Assembly (NCBI GenBank): GCA_016190055.1
Contig: JACPRH010000014.1
Span: 1 to 64,000 of the forward strand
Reading direction: 5' to 3'
Source of the DNA: Nitrososphaerota archaeon
Lineage (GTDB): Archaea; Thermoproteota; Nitrososphaeria; Nitrososphaerales; JACPRH01
Length of the DNA: 64,000 nucleotides
Part shown: positions 1-9,622 of the stretch, in pieces
Position numbering within the stretch: the stretch's first letter is position 1
Layout of the letters: each line of letters begins with the position of its first letter
Translations under genes and position numbers: made by a program
Notes under the pieces: model-generated
Told to the model about the DNA's origin: nothing
The model's input: only the letters and a program-made list of their open reading frames with translations
Databases searched by the model: none

Positions 1-257
1 GCCAAAGATAGTCACCCAATTCACTAAACACTCTACCTTTCCATCAAAAGGTTCTTATTTAAACATTAATGTTCAAAAATATACATTGTTTTATCTAGTT
101 GTGTTCCAAATGGTGTGTTCCATTTAGTGTGGTAAAATCGGTTTATTCAGTTCTCTTGGCTCTTTAGCATCTTCGGAGGGAATTAAATGTCGAGATCTGG
201 CTATCTCACCGGAATCTATTTACACTACCAGTTTCTTTTGAAAAACTTCGCGAAATA

Positions 258-341
258 ATGGGTAAAGGAAAGGGCGGAAAACCAAGCACGACAGGCAAAC
301 CCTCAGGCGGAGGGCGCGATAACAACCCTCCGAAGAAGTAA
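258..341 (+). CDS. Small basic Gly/Lys-rich protein (MGKGKGGKPSTTGKPSGGGRDNNPPKK)
   Basis: 27-codon ORF read directly; compositionally non-random, but very short. Confidence 0.35.
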   Translation: MGKGKGGKPSTTGKPSGGGRDNNPPKK

Positions 342-481
342 GCTGTTCAAGGAGAAGTAAAAGACTTCTCCTTCTTTTTTCCAAGCCAAGTTCTGCTCCA
401 TCGTCACACCTGAATCCAGCGTCAGATTACACAACATGTCGTGTATGCGGCAGGCTGCGTTCTCCACCTCAATTATGTTTA

Positions 482-760
482 CTAGGGAGTTTTCTCAACC
501 TTCCTATGGTTAATGCTCTGACACTCAGCTTCAGGCACTATTGTGATGCTGTCTCCCGGCCATATCCAGCCTAGCTTCTTGTATTCGTCATAATGCTTTT
601 GACAAAACTTCTTGCTCAGCGTAGCCAACACCTCTTGTTCTTCTCTGTGGCCAAGGTATAGAAATTAACTGTTTGTCTTCTTCAGGCTCTTTTCTAGTAG
701 GCTTTTCCATGTCTCCGGTAATCCTGCAACCTCGGCAGGCAATTTAACTTCAAGCATCAT
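482..760 (-). pseudogene. Small protein ORF interrupted by an in-frame TAA (…KKTNS*FLYLGHREEQEVLATLSKKFCQKHYDEYKKLGWIWPGDSITIVPEAEC…)
   Basis: One 93-codon frame from ATG at 760 to a stop at 482, interrupted by a single TAA at 665-667; both halves look protein-like. Confidence 0.4.
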
Positions 761-836
761 GTGATCCTATGAAGTTGTAGTAGCAGTTGACCGTGCCTAA
801 GTGGGGTATTGTCGGTTTGCTTGTATGGTTAGTTGG

Positions 837-1523
837 TTAGGTTTGTATTGTGAGTGTTGATGCGTATGTCATCATTTCTTTGACTGCTTCTGAGTTGGGT
901 GTGTCGTATACGAGTAGGTAGGATACTGACTTTTCTTTGTAGAAGCTGATTGCGTTAACCATGTATTGTACTTGGCCTCGTTGGTTTAGGTATCTTACAA
1001 CTTGGTAGTCCCAAGTGCGGTTATCGATGGTTACCTGTCCTTTGTCTCTGACTTCAGCGTTGTTTAATGATGAGGAGTTCAGTATGCCTTGGAAGCTTTC
1101 CTCTTTAACTGATGAGTTTGTCTCCTGCCAGAGTATGTCGAGCTCTCTTCTGAAATCATCCCATCTCCACTGAGCTAACCCGGTTTTCTCATCTGAAGTC
1201 GGGTTGAAGGCGGCTGTTATGATGTCGGTCGGCGGCTGGATATGTATACCCCACCGATCCCAAGCCTGATTACCTGTGACTGTGGAGGTTGCTGTCGCAG
1301 TCGCGGTTACTGTTGATGTCATCTGCTGTGTGCTTGTTCTCGTCTGCGTCTCGGTGGTGATTTGCGTCTTGGTGGCGGTTGATGTTGAAGTCAAAGTTGT
1401 CGAAGAGGTTACTGTTACTTCCTTCGGAGGGTTGAGAGGTGTCTGCAGGTATGGGTTCAACGCTAAACCCACAACCAGCCCGATGATCAGCGTAACTACT
1501 AAAAAAGCAGCGTTAAGCTTCAT
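837..1523 (-). CDS. Secreted/membrane-anchored protein with a Thr/Ser-rich linker
   Basis: 228 aa ORF; N-terminal hydrophobic helix, Thr/Ser-rich stretch, then a globular domain. Confidence 0.8.
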   Translation of the reverse strand: MKLNAAFLVVTLIIGLVVGLALNPYLQTPLNPPKEVTVTSSTTLTSTSTATKTQITTETQTRTSTQQMTSTVTATATATSTVTGNQAWDRWGIHIQPPTDIITAAFNPTSDEKTGLAQWRWDDFRRELDILWQETNSSVKEESFQGILNSSSLNNAEVRDKGQVTIDNRTWDYQVVRYLNQRGQVQYMVNAISFYKEKSVSYLLVYDTPNSEAVKEMMTYASTLTIQT

Positions 1524-1584
1524 GTAGAAACCTCAATACCTCTTTCGATCGTCGAATGGCTTAATATGCGTGTTGATTATATCT

Positions 1585-1779
1585 TCATTCTTGATCTATT
1601 TTCTCCCCCTTACCTTTCCTTTTTTTCAGCGTCATCTTCTCATACTGTTCGCTGCTCATCTCAACCACCAGTGGACCAACGTATCCGCAGTTACCGCAGC
1701 GATACAGAATCCCGCCGTACCCTCCGAGGAACAAACTCATTTCAGCTTCACGGCAGTAAGGGCAAACCTGAACCAACAT
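1585..1779 (-). CDS. Small zinc-ribbon-like protein (CPYC…CGNC)
   Basis: Two CxxC pairs in a 64 aa ORF. Confidence 0.6.
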   Translation of the reverse strand: MLVQVCPYCREAEMSLFLGGYGGILYRCGNCGYVGPLVVEMSSEQYEKMTLKKRKGKGEKIDQE

Positions 1780-1855
1780 ATTCTCATCTTAGAGGTTAAT
1801 CCACCACACTACTTACATGCATAACAGATATTACGTCTTCTGCTGATTACAGCAT

Positions 1856-2200
1856 GTGAGAGTATTAACGTTCGCGAAAGGTGAAGTTCCAGCATCAAAA
1901 ATACGCAAGTTTGAAGCTGGCTACGCCGCACTCAAGAAGGAGCCTCTTCCACCGGGTCTAGAGCAGTCATACCTGTTAAAGAACACTGAGAAACCTGAAA
2001 CATACACCATCGTAAGCATCTGGGAAAGCCGCGAAGCCCTTGAAAAAATGAGAAGCAGCGACAGCGAACCAGCAGCTCCAGCATTATTCAAAAAATTCGG
2101 CGCCACCCCACAGCTAGAGATACATGAAGCAGTTAACACAATCCTTAACCCCAGTAAGGAGCAGAGATACCGCGCTACCGTAGACCAAGGAGAAGAGTAA
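1856..2200 (+). CDS. Antibiotic biosynthesis monooxygenase-like small protein
   Basis: 114 aa ORF with ABM-like pattern (YTIVSIWESREALEKMRSSD). Confidence 0.5.
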   Translation: MRVLTFAKGEVPASKIRKFEAGYAALKKEPLPPGLEQSYLLKNTEKPETYTIVSIWESREALEKMRSSDSEPAAPALFKKFGATPQLEIHEAVNTILNPSKEQRYRATVDQGEE

Positions 2201-2867
2201 CACCTAGGACGAGAAGTATCAGTCCACTGATCTTAGGTAGGAGATGCTCATACCTTTTGAACTTGGGTTCAAACACCTTATAGATTCTTATCGCGACCAG
2301 AGAGACTCCGATTAACCCAGCCATCACCGCTAAAGCATAGGTAACCATCAGAAGCCAAGGATCTACTCCTACCGCCGCCAGCGACAGCAGCATAAACTCC
2401 TCATCATGCGCAAAGCCCAGTATCAGAGCGAACGCCGCTATGCTTGAGAGTGTAAGAGCGACCTGCTTAGCATGTTTGTGCTTATGGCTGTGTGCTGAGC
2501 CGTCTGAATGAACATGCGCATGCTCGTGCTCCCCTTCGAAATCTTCGTGCAGATGATAGTGCTGAGCCTCATTGCCCTTCTTTTCAAGCAACATCTTGAA
2601 CGATAAAAGTATCAGAGCGCACCCAGCTATAACGTTAACGTAAGGTAAAGTGAAACCAGCATATGTCTTCAACAGAACAAACGGCACAACCACCGCTAAA
2701 GAAGAAATCAGATGAGCCATCGATATCACCCAAGAGCTAATGAAACCACGGAAAAGCGGGTGAGAAGACTTTGCAGCGTACAGCGTAGCAATCGGCCACC
2801 CGTGCCCCGGCTCCAAGCCGTGCAGCAGGCCAACAAGAGCTACAGCAATATACGCAGAATCATCCAT
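2175..2867 (-). CDS. NicO/RcnA/UreH-like nickel-cobalt transporter with a His-rich loop
   Basis: Multi-TM protein; LLHGLEPGHGWP motif and His-rich loop (HYHLHEDFEGEHEHAHVHSDGSAHSHKHKH). Confidence 0.8.
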   Translation of the reverse strand: MDDSAYIAVALVGLLHGLEPGHGWPIATLYAAKSSHPLFRGFISSWVISMAHLISSLAVVVPFVLLKTYAGFTLPYVNVIAGCALILLSFKMLLEKKGNEAQHYHLHEDFEGEHEHAHVHSDGSAHSHKHKHAKQVALTLSSIAAFALILGFAHDEEFMLLSLAAVGVDPWLLMVTYALAVMAGLIGVSLVAIRIYKVFEPKFKRYEHLLPKISGLILLVLGVTLLLGLR

Positions 2868-2979
2868 GTCTACTAGATCCTACTTCAGCAGAATATTAAG
2901 ATGTGTTTACAGATGTAAAATAATGTACGTACTGTCCGAAACGTTTTAGCCTAACATCATCCACATAACCTAATCAGGT

Positions 2980-4131
2980 TTGAGCGAAACGAGTAAGAAC
3001 GCAAAAGGGAACAGGCTTACACTTCAACTCATTATCCTAGTAGCCTTCATAGCAGCAGGAGTGGTGCTAGTTCTTCTCTCACAACAGCAACAAGCAACGA
3101 CCAGTAACTCATCGTCGTCATCAGCGCTCCCATCAACAACAACTACTTCAACAACAACCACACTTACCTCATCTCAGTCACGTTACCGTTTGATTCGGGT
3201 GGCTAACCCTATTCTTACGGTTGATGATTTCTCTCAAGATCCTTCTGCGCGGTGGACGCTGCTGAAAGACGCGCATTGGGATAGGCAGAATCACACGTTG
3301 ATTCTCGCTTACCCGCGGTTCAACACCACAGGAGTAGCATGGTTGAAGGAGAACACTACTCAGCCTTTCACCGCGGAGTTCAGCTACTACGTGGGGGGCG
3401 GCAACAGCGGCAACGGATTCGTCTTCATGTTCTACAAGGAGGGCAACTACGACCCGGGTGCTGGTAGATACCTAGGCTTTACCTGTAGGCCTGATGAGAG
3501 ACCTTGCCCGACGAAAGACGCGCCCGGCTACGGACTTGAATGGAAAACTCTGTACAACGTTGGTGGTGACTGGGTTAACGATCCTTCACCGAGCTATATT
3601 GGTTTCATAAAAGATAATGTTAACCATCATTTGGCTTACGTGAACATCACTATCAGAGAGCAGTGGCATCGGTCGAAGGTGGTTGTGAAGCAGGATGCGC
3701 TGCAGGTGTATGTGGATCAAAAGCTTGTGTTAACATGGGAAGCTGGCAAACTGGGGACCTATGAGAATGGCAAGGTTCTAAGCTTAGAAGGCAGTTTCAA
3801 CAGAACTTTCAGCCGACTCGGCTTCGGAGCATCAAGCTACGTTCACTACGACTGGCACATCATTAAAGACGTTAAAATTTACGGCAACAACCTCACAATC
3901 AACGGGCTCCAACCTCGCTGGACAGTAGAACTCCGCAACGGCACCCAGCAGATCTCACGCACAACCGTCCCAGAAGGCAACAGTCAAGTATCTTTAGACA
4001 CCTCAGGACTAGAGATGCCTCTCCGCGCTCACCTAGTAATTAGAGATGAAACAGGTCAAACCGTGTTCGAAACCTCGGACGCCCAAGAGATATGGGGCGG
4101 CGACGCACTCCGACTCGAAGCATCCCCGTAG
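2980..4131 (+). CDS. Membrane-anchored exported protein with a concanavalin/LamG-like domain
   Basis: N-terminal TM, Ser/Thr linker, beta-rich domain. Confidence 0.6.
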   Translation: MSETSKNAKGNRLTLQLIILVAFIAAGVVLVLLSQQQQATTSNSSSSSALPSTTTTSTTTTLTSSQSRYRLIRVANPILTVDDFSQDPSARWTLLKDAHWDRQNHTLILAYPRFNTTGVAWLKENTTQPFTAEFSYYVGGGNSGNGFVFMFYKEGNYDPGAGRYLGFTCRPDERPCPTKDAPGYGLEWKTLYNVGGDWVNDPSPSYIGFIKDNVNHHLAYVNITIREQWHRSKVVVKQDALQVYVDQKLVLTWEAGKLGTYENGKVLSLEGSFNRTFSRLGFGASSYVHYDWHIIKDVKIYGNNLTINGLQPRWTVELRNGTQQISRTTVPEGNSQVSLDTSGLEMPLRAHLVIRDETGQTVFETSDAQEIWGGDALRLEASP

Positions 4132-4273
4132 CCGAGAAACGCCGGCAAAGCAATGAAGGAAGAAAGGAAGAATCGCCGTCTAAATCTGAAAAGCACAGTA
4201 GTTTCCAAACGATCCCGAAACAGGTCTGATAACCCTTAAGTATAGGTAGAGTTTAACGGAAAGTCTGACCTGT

Positions 4274-4513
4274 TTGCATAAGCCAACCCTCATCAAGATT
4301 GGTATTATAGCTGTTGGAGTCCTACTTCTCGCATATGCTGCAATTCAAAGAAGCCAAGGCACTCGTGAGAACCTCGTAATCGGCATCGGCATCATCCTTA
4401 TCCTCATCGGCGTCGGCACCTTTTTCGTAGGCGGTGACCATGAAGAGAGGCTTCAGGATGAAGAGGAGCCGAGCAAGAGCACCAAAGTTAAAGAAGAGAG
4501 CCCCGAAGAATAA
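4274..4513 (+). CDS. Small two-TM membrane protein
   Basis: 79 aa ORF with two hydrophobic helices and an acidic tail, just upstream of the polymerase gene. Confidence 0.6.
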   Translation: MHKPTLIKIGIIAVGVLLLAYAAIQRSQGTRENLVIGIGIILILIGVGTFFVGGDHEERLQDEEEPSKSTKVKEESPEE

Positions 4514-4531
4514 CCGGTTCGAGCCTCCGTT

Positions 4532-5611
4532 ATGCCGCAGATAGTCCTTCACGTAGACATGGACTCTTTCTACACTGCAGTAGAGAAACGTGAGAGACCG
4601 GAGCTGAAGGATAAACCAGTAATCATCATCGAAGGCCCACAGCACAACCTTGAGCGAGGTGCAGTCGCCGCCTGCAGCTACGAGGCCAGACGCTTCGGAG
4701 TCAGATCAGGCATGGCAGCTTCAGCCGCTCACAGACTATGTCCAGACGGCGTCTACCTCAAGCCGAACCACATGCTCTACGAAGAAGTGTCCAGACGCAT
4801 CATGGATATTCTCAGAAACTACGCGGACATCATTGAAGAAGCAAGCATAGATGAAGCCTACCTCGACATCACTAGCAGCACACCCGACTATACAACGGCT
4901 GAGAAGACCGCCCGCGAAATAAAGCGAGTAATAAAGCGGAAAGAGGATCTAACTTGCAGCATCGGAGTCGCCCCCAACAAAACAATAGCCAAAATCGCGT
5001 CTGATTACCAGAAGCCTGACGGCTTAACAGTAGTCACCTCCGAGGAGGCGACTAAGTTCCTTGAACCGCTTCCAGTCGACAAAATCCCAGGCGTCGGTCG
5101 AAAAACCACAGAGGAGCTCAACAGCCTAAGCGTCAAAACCATCGGTGACCTAGCCCGCGCATCTAAAGCTGTTCTAGTGCAGCGCTTCGGTAAGAACGGG
5201 GCCTGGATGTGGGATGCCGCTAACGGGGTTGACGAAACCCCTGTGCAGGAGGTTGAGAAGAAATCCATAGGCAGACTACGCACTCTTGATGAGGACACCA
5301 AGGACTTGGAGAAGATCCTGAAGGCCCTTGAACCTATGATTGACGAGGTGCACACACAAGCCCAAGACGAAGGCTTCCTGTACCAGAACATCGGAGTAAC
5401 AGTGATCTTCGAAGACTACCAGACCCGCAGCAAATCCAAAACCCTCAGAGAACACACCTCATCCAAACAAGCCATAGAGGAGACCGCTCCACACCTAGTA
5501 CGCGCCTTCGAATCTGACCCCCGGAAAATCCACCGCATAGGCATCAAGGTCGCCAACCTGAAGCAGAAGCAACAACAGTACGGCGAAACACCCTTAGACA
5601 AATTTCTGTAG
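4532..5611 (+). CDS. dbh: DNA polymerase IV (Y-family, Dpo4/Dbh-like)
   Basis: HVDMDSFYTAVE, SYEARRFGVRSGM and SIDEAYLD motifs. Confidence 0.95.
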   Translation: MPQIVLHVDMDSFYTAVEKRERPELKDKPVIIIEGPQHNLERGAVAACSYEARRFGVRSGMAASAAHRLCPDGVYLKPNHMLYEEVSRRIMDILRNYADIIEEASIDEAYLDITSSTPDYTTAEKTAREIKRVIKRKEDLTCSIGVAPNKTIAKIASDYQKPDGLTVVTSEEATKFLEPLPVDKIPGVGRKTTEELNSLSVKTIGDLARASKAVLVQRFGKNGAWMWDAANGVDETPVQEVEKKSIGRLRTLDEDTKDLEKILKALEPMIDEVHTQAQDEGFLYQNIGVTVIFEDYQTRSKSKTLREHTSSKQAIEETAPHLVRAFESDPRKIHRIGIKVANLKQKQQQYGETPLDKFL

Positions 5612-5733
5612 ATTTTGAATCCGTTAAACATATATCAGATAGGCACGGATCTATTTACGTCTTGGAATTTAGCTGCTCGAAACACGTTAAGATCGAAGCT
5701 TCTAGATGACGGTTACCGGAGGGAATAAGCTAA

Positions 5734-6984
5734 ATGAGCAGCCAAGCGGACTCTGTATCACTCTATAAGATCAAGAAACTCCTCTCCAACCTCTCTTCGA
5801 AGAGAGGTAGGGGAACTGAACTGGTCTCCCTGTACGTTCCTCCGAACAAAGCGTTACACGAAGTAATTACCAACCTGAAGGATGAGTACGGAACCGCTTC
5901 AAACATCAAGTCAGACACCACCAGAAACCATGTGCAGGACGCGCTTACACGCACAATGCAGCGGCTCAAGCTCTACAAGGAGCCCCCTAAGAACGGCATC
6001 GTAATCTTCGCAGGCGCCATCGCCGGTGACGGCCCACCGGGCAGCGAACCTATCGAGGTCTACGAAATTATCCCTCATGAGGCTGTTCAAACCTATCTCT
6101 ACCGCTGCGATGACCACTTCCACCTAGAGCATCTACGGGAGATGATCCGGGAGAAGAAGGCGATCGGCATCCTGAGCATTGATGCCAGCGAATCCGGCAT
6201 CGGCATAGTCTCAGGCGATCGGGTTGACGTGATTAAGGTTCTCACATCCGGTGTCGCGGGAAAGCATCGTGCAGGTGGACAGTCAGCCCGTAGGTTCGAA
6301 AGACTGCGAGAAATGGAGTTAACCGGCTACTATCACCGAATCGCTGATCACGCCAAGAAGATATTTCTTGACGATTATGCTGTGCAGGGCGTTATCATAG
6401 GCGGCCCCGGCCCCACGAAAAGCAACTTCCTGAAGGATGAGTATCTTGACTACCGTCTTCAGAACAATGTGTTGGCTGTGCTGGATACCGGTTACTCGGG
6501 TGAAGAAGGGGTTCGCGAGACACTTGAACGCTCAGCCGATATTCTTCAAGGAGTGCGGCTGATGGAGGAGAAGCGGCTTGTCCAGAACTTCCTGAGAGAG
6601 GTGAACAAGTCTCAGGGTCTCGCAATATACGGGTTGACGGATGTTGAAGACGCTCTGCTGAGGGCTGCTGCAGACACCGTCCTAGTCGTCGATGACATTG
6701 GAATGACCCGTCTCCGAGTCATCTGCAAGCACTGCGGGAAGGATGAGGTCAAAATCGTAGGCAGAGACACCTACATGGAGGAGAAGCAGAAAATGATAGG
6801 CGTAGTCTGCCCTCACTGTGGAAGCCCCGATAGAGTGCTTGAAGAGAAGGACATCATCGAATACTTCGCCGACTTGGGAACAGACTCCTCAGCGAAGGTC
6901 GAGGTCATCTCTGCAAAGACAGAGGAGGGGCGGATGCTGAAGAGCTTCAGCGGCATCGCAGCCATCTTGAGATACAAGCAGTAG
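5734..6984 (+). CDS. prf1: Peptide chain release factor aRF1
   Basis: TASNIKSD, GGQSARRFERLRE (GGQ-type motif) and zinc-ribbon C-terminus. Confidence 0.95.
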   Translation: MSSQADSVSLYKIKKLLSNLSSKRGRGTELVSLYVPPNKALHEVITNLKDEYGTASNIKSDTTRNHVQDALTRTMQRLKLYKEPPKNGIVIFAGAIAGDGPPGSEPIEVYEIIPHEAVQTYLYRCDDHFHLEHLREMIREKKAIGILSIDASESGIGIVSGDRVDVIKVLTSGVAGKHRAGGQSARRFERLREMELTGYYHRIADHAKKIFLDDYAVQGVIIGGPGPTKSNFLKDEYLDYRLQNNVLAVLDTGYSGEEGVRETLERSADILQGVRLMEEKRLVQNFLREVNKSQGLAIYGLTDVEDALLRAAADTVLVVDDIGMTRLRVICKHCGKDEVKIVGRDTYMEEKQKMIGVVCPHCGSPDRVLEEKDIIEYFADLGTDSSAKVEVISAKTEEGRMLKSFSGIAAILRYKQ

Positions 6985-7021
6985 AATCAGCTTAGGCTTG
7001 ATAACCGCCTATTACATCCGG

Positions 7022-7921
7022 CTATTCCTTAGGGAACACGACCAGCACGATGCGGGTAGCGTTTCCAACAATGTCGTACTCTTCTCGCGGCAGAAGTTTA
7101 CGGAAGCTAGAGGGTTTATGATTGCATAGAATGATGGCGTCTGCCTCTATCTCCTGCGCATAGTTGTTCACGTCCTTCCCTACGTCTCTCACAGGCAGGA
7201 TCTTTGGTGTGAAGAGGCGCCCCAGATTCTTGATGCTTGATGCTACTCGGTATGAGAAGTTCTGTTCAAGTCTCCTCAAGCTCTTTGACACATCAACTGC
7301 GTCCAGCGGGATTGTCGGAGGCAAATAGACAACTCTGGCAGCAACAAGCTCGGAGCGTGCAGTGGTTGCTGTGCTGGAGAGAGCGGCCGCCACTATGTAT
7401 GGACTAGGATCATACTCGTCTCTAAGCACTGGTATGAGTATCTTGGAGGGCTCCTTAGGTATGGTGATGTTGGGGTGAGGTGTTTCGACGAGGAGAACGG
7501 TGCGCTTAGATTTTCTCGCCACCTTGTCAGAGATTCTTCCGAAGAATTCGCGGAAGAATGATTCTCGGTTAGCTGACATAACGATAGCTTGGCAACCCAT
7601 CTTTTCAGATTGTGAGACTATTGTGTCGGCGATTTCTGAGACGCTGGGCTCAGCTGATTTTGCCTTCGCGTAGTTTACGTTGTATTTGATCTTCAGTTCC
7701 GCCGCGATCGGTTCGAGTTTTTTCAGGAACTCGTCTCTCTTTTCAGTGTTGTCGATGCGGGAGTTTACGTGTAGTATGTTGACCTGTGAGCCTGAGTACT
7801 CGGCTAGGAAAAGCGCGATGTGAACTGTGTTCCATTCTCTAGGTTCAAACGCTAAGGGCAGCATGATGGGTGCGTCGCTCCAGCTCCACTCAAAGGATGG
7901 GAGATCCTGTTTATGGGTCAA
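7022..7921 (-). CDS. Universal stress protein (UspA-like, two domains)
   Basis: Usp-like fold pattern; overlaps the start region of the permease gene 7918-9399. Confidence 0.7.
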   Translation of the reverse strand: MTHKQDLPSFEWSWSDAPIMLPLAFEPREWNTVHIALFLAEYSGSQVNILHVNSRIDNTEKRDEFLKKLEPIAAELKIKYNVNYAKAKSAEPSVSEIADTIVSQSEKMGCQAIVMSANRESFFREFFGRISDKVARKSKRTVLLVETPHPNITIPKEPSKILIPVLRDEYDPSPYIVAAALSSTATTARSELVAARVVYLPPTIPLDAVDVSKSLRRLEQNFSYRVASSIKNLGRLFTPKILPVRDVGKDVNNYAQEIEADAIILCNHKPSSFRKLLPREEYDIVGNATRIVLVVFPKE

Positions 7922-9399
7922 CTTCCAGCAACCTCTTTACTTAAACCGGGGCTGAGGGCACCAGACATCTTCGCTCTACGTCTAAGGATGAGGTAGATTA
8001 TGAACCCAACGGTGAACCAGAGGGTTCCTATTACCCTGCCTACTGGGTGAGTACCCACTATGAGCAGCCAGACGACTAGGCAGGAGAGAAAACCGATTAC
8101 CCCGGTCATTGGAACCTCGTATTTTCTACCTTTATACGGTATGTTCAGATTGAGGGGGCTCTTCCAAGCTCTTGGACGAGGATCCTTTACTCTAAGCTCA
8201 ATTAATGAGAGGTTCACATACATATACGCTACTAGTGCGCCGAAGTTGTAAAGTGAAGCTATCAAGCCGAGGAGATCTACTCCAGGCAGCGAAATATTTA
8301 GAAGAATTATGCCTATTGCGACTAGAGAGAAGACGATAATTGTAATGTAGGGTGTGCGGTATTTGGGGTGTATTCTTCCGAAGAATGTTGGGAAAAGTTT
8401 GAGCCGGCCCATTGAGAAGGTGACGCGTGAAACGCCTATGACCCCTGTATTTGTTGACACGTAGCACATGGCGAAGCCTGTGAAGGCAATGATTACGCTG
8501 AGAGCTGCACCGATGAACGGAAGATTAGCTACGATTGCTATCATAGGTGCTTGAGAGTTGGCGCTCAACGTCTCTGTGGATATTAATGTGACTGAGAGAA
8601 GTGAAGATGCTACCGTCATGACTACAACGGCTAGAATTACCCATTTAGTGGCCTTAGGTATCACTCGTTTAGGGTATTTTGTCTCTTCAGCAGCCTGAGA
8701 AATAGATTCGATGCCTACGTAGGAGACCATAGCTATAGAGGTGGCGTACGCTAAGTCGCTCCATGAGGGATTAGTGCCTACAGACTGGACGCTTGAGATC
8801 CAAGTTGCTAGACCGCCACTGGCTGTTATGTATGCTAACCCTAATACAAGTATGATGGAAATTATGACTAGGTTCAATATTACGAAGAGCTGGTTAAATG
8901 CTGATGACCATCTTATTCCAAATATGTTCAGAACTATCAGAAAAAGTATCATGACAATCGCTGCCCAGCCGAAGTAGGGTGAGCTTAGGAGGAAGGCGTT
9001 TCCGGTGAACATCTTAACTAGGGAGCCGAAGTAGCCTACTGAAGCTAAGGCGAAGAGCGCGATATCTATTGTGTAGTCAAGCATAAGCCCCCATCCCGCG
9101 AGGAAACCATGAGCGGGACCGAAGGCCTTCAGAGAGTAAAATTGCGCGCCCCCAGCTACAGGATAGGTGGATGCCAGCTCAGCGTACCCCAGCCCAGTTG
9201 CGATATAGGTTATCGCGGCTACTGCGAAGACCAACGGAGAAGCTTGGGCCGCGAACAGCGCGACCAGCCCAAGAGCTATGTAGATGTCTGCACCTACGTC
9301 GGCGTAACCCATTGAGAAGGAGCCCCAGATGCCCACTACCCGTTTCAGCTGAGTATCCTCGGAGCCATTAGAATCTGGAGAAGAACCGTTTTTAGCCAA
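7918..9399 (-). CDS. APC-family amino acid permease
   Basis: 12-TM-like protein with APC motifs (TYPVAGGAQFYSLKAFGP…). Confidence 0.9.
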   Translation of the reverse strand: MAKNGSSPDSNGSEDTQLKRVVGIWGSFSMGYADVGADIYIALGLVALFAAQASPLVFAVAAITYIATGLGYAELASTYPVAGGAQFYSLKAFGPAHGFLAGWGLMLDYTIDIALFALASVGYFGSLVKMFTGNAFLLSSPYFGWAAIVMILFLIVLNIFGIRWSSAFNQLFVILNLVIISIILVLGLAYITASGGLATWISSVQSVGTNPSWSDLAYATSIAMVSYVGIESISQAAEETKYPKRVIPKATKWVILAVVVMTVASSLLSVTLISTETLSANSQAPMIAIVANLPFIGAALSVIIAFTGFAMCYVSTNTGVIGVSRVTFSMGRLKLFPTFFGRIHPKYRTPYITIIVFSLVAIGIILLNISLPGVDLLGLIASLYNFGALVAYMYVNLSLIELRVKDPRPRAWKSPLNLNIPYKGRKYEVPMTGVIGFLSCLVVWLLIVGTHPVGRVIGTLWFTVGFIIYLILRRRAKMSGALSPGLSKEVAGS

Positions 9400-9622
9400 A
9401 CTGCGTCGAACCTTTGGGCAGACGTATAATGGAGTTTTTAATGACCTATTAATACTTCCTACGATATTCCACAGGTTAGATTGGTTTTTTCTTAGATAAG
9501 CATGTTGTTGAAATATAAGTCAGCCTGAGACCGGTCAGAGCGGAACGAATGGAGGGGAGCAGAGCATAACAGAGCAAACAAAAGCTGAGGAGGGAGGAGG
9601 AGAGAAGGAAGGATTAGGCAAA

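Noticed and set aside
1276-1527. Val-rich plus-strand ORF
   Set aside because: Antisense shadow of the Thr-rich linker in the minus-strand gene 837-1523.
5005-5391. Minus-strand 128-aa ORF inside the DNA polymerase gene
   Set aside because: Antisense to a confidently identified Y-family polymerase; no recognisable domain.
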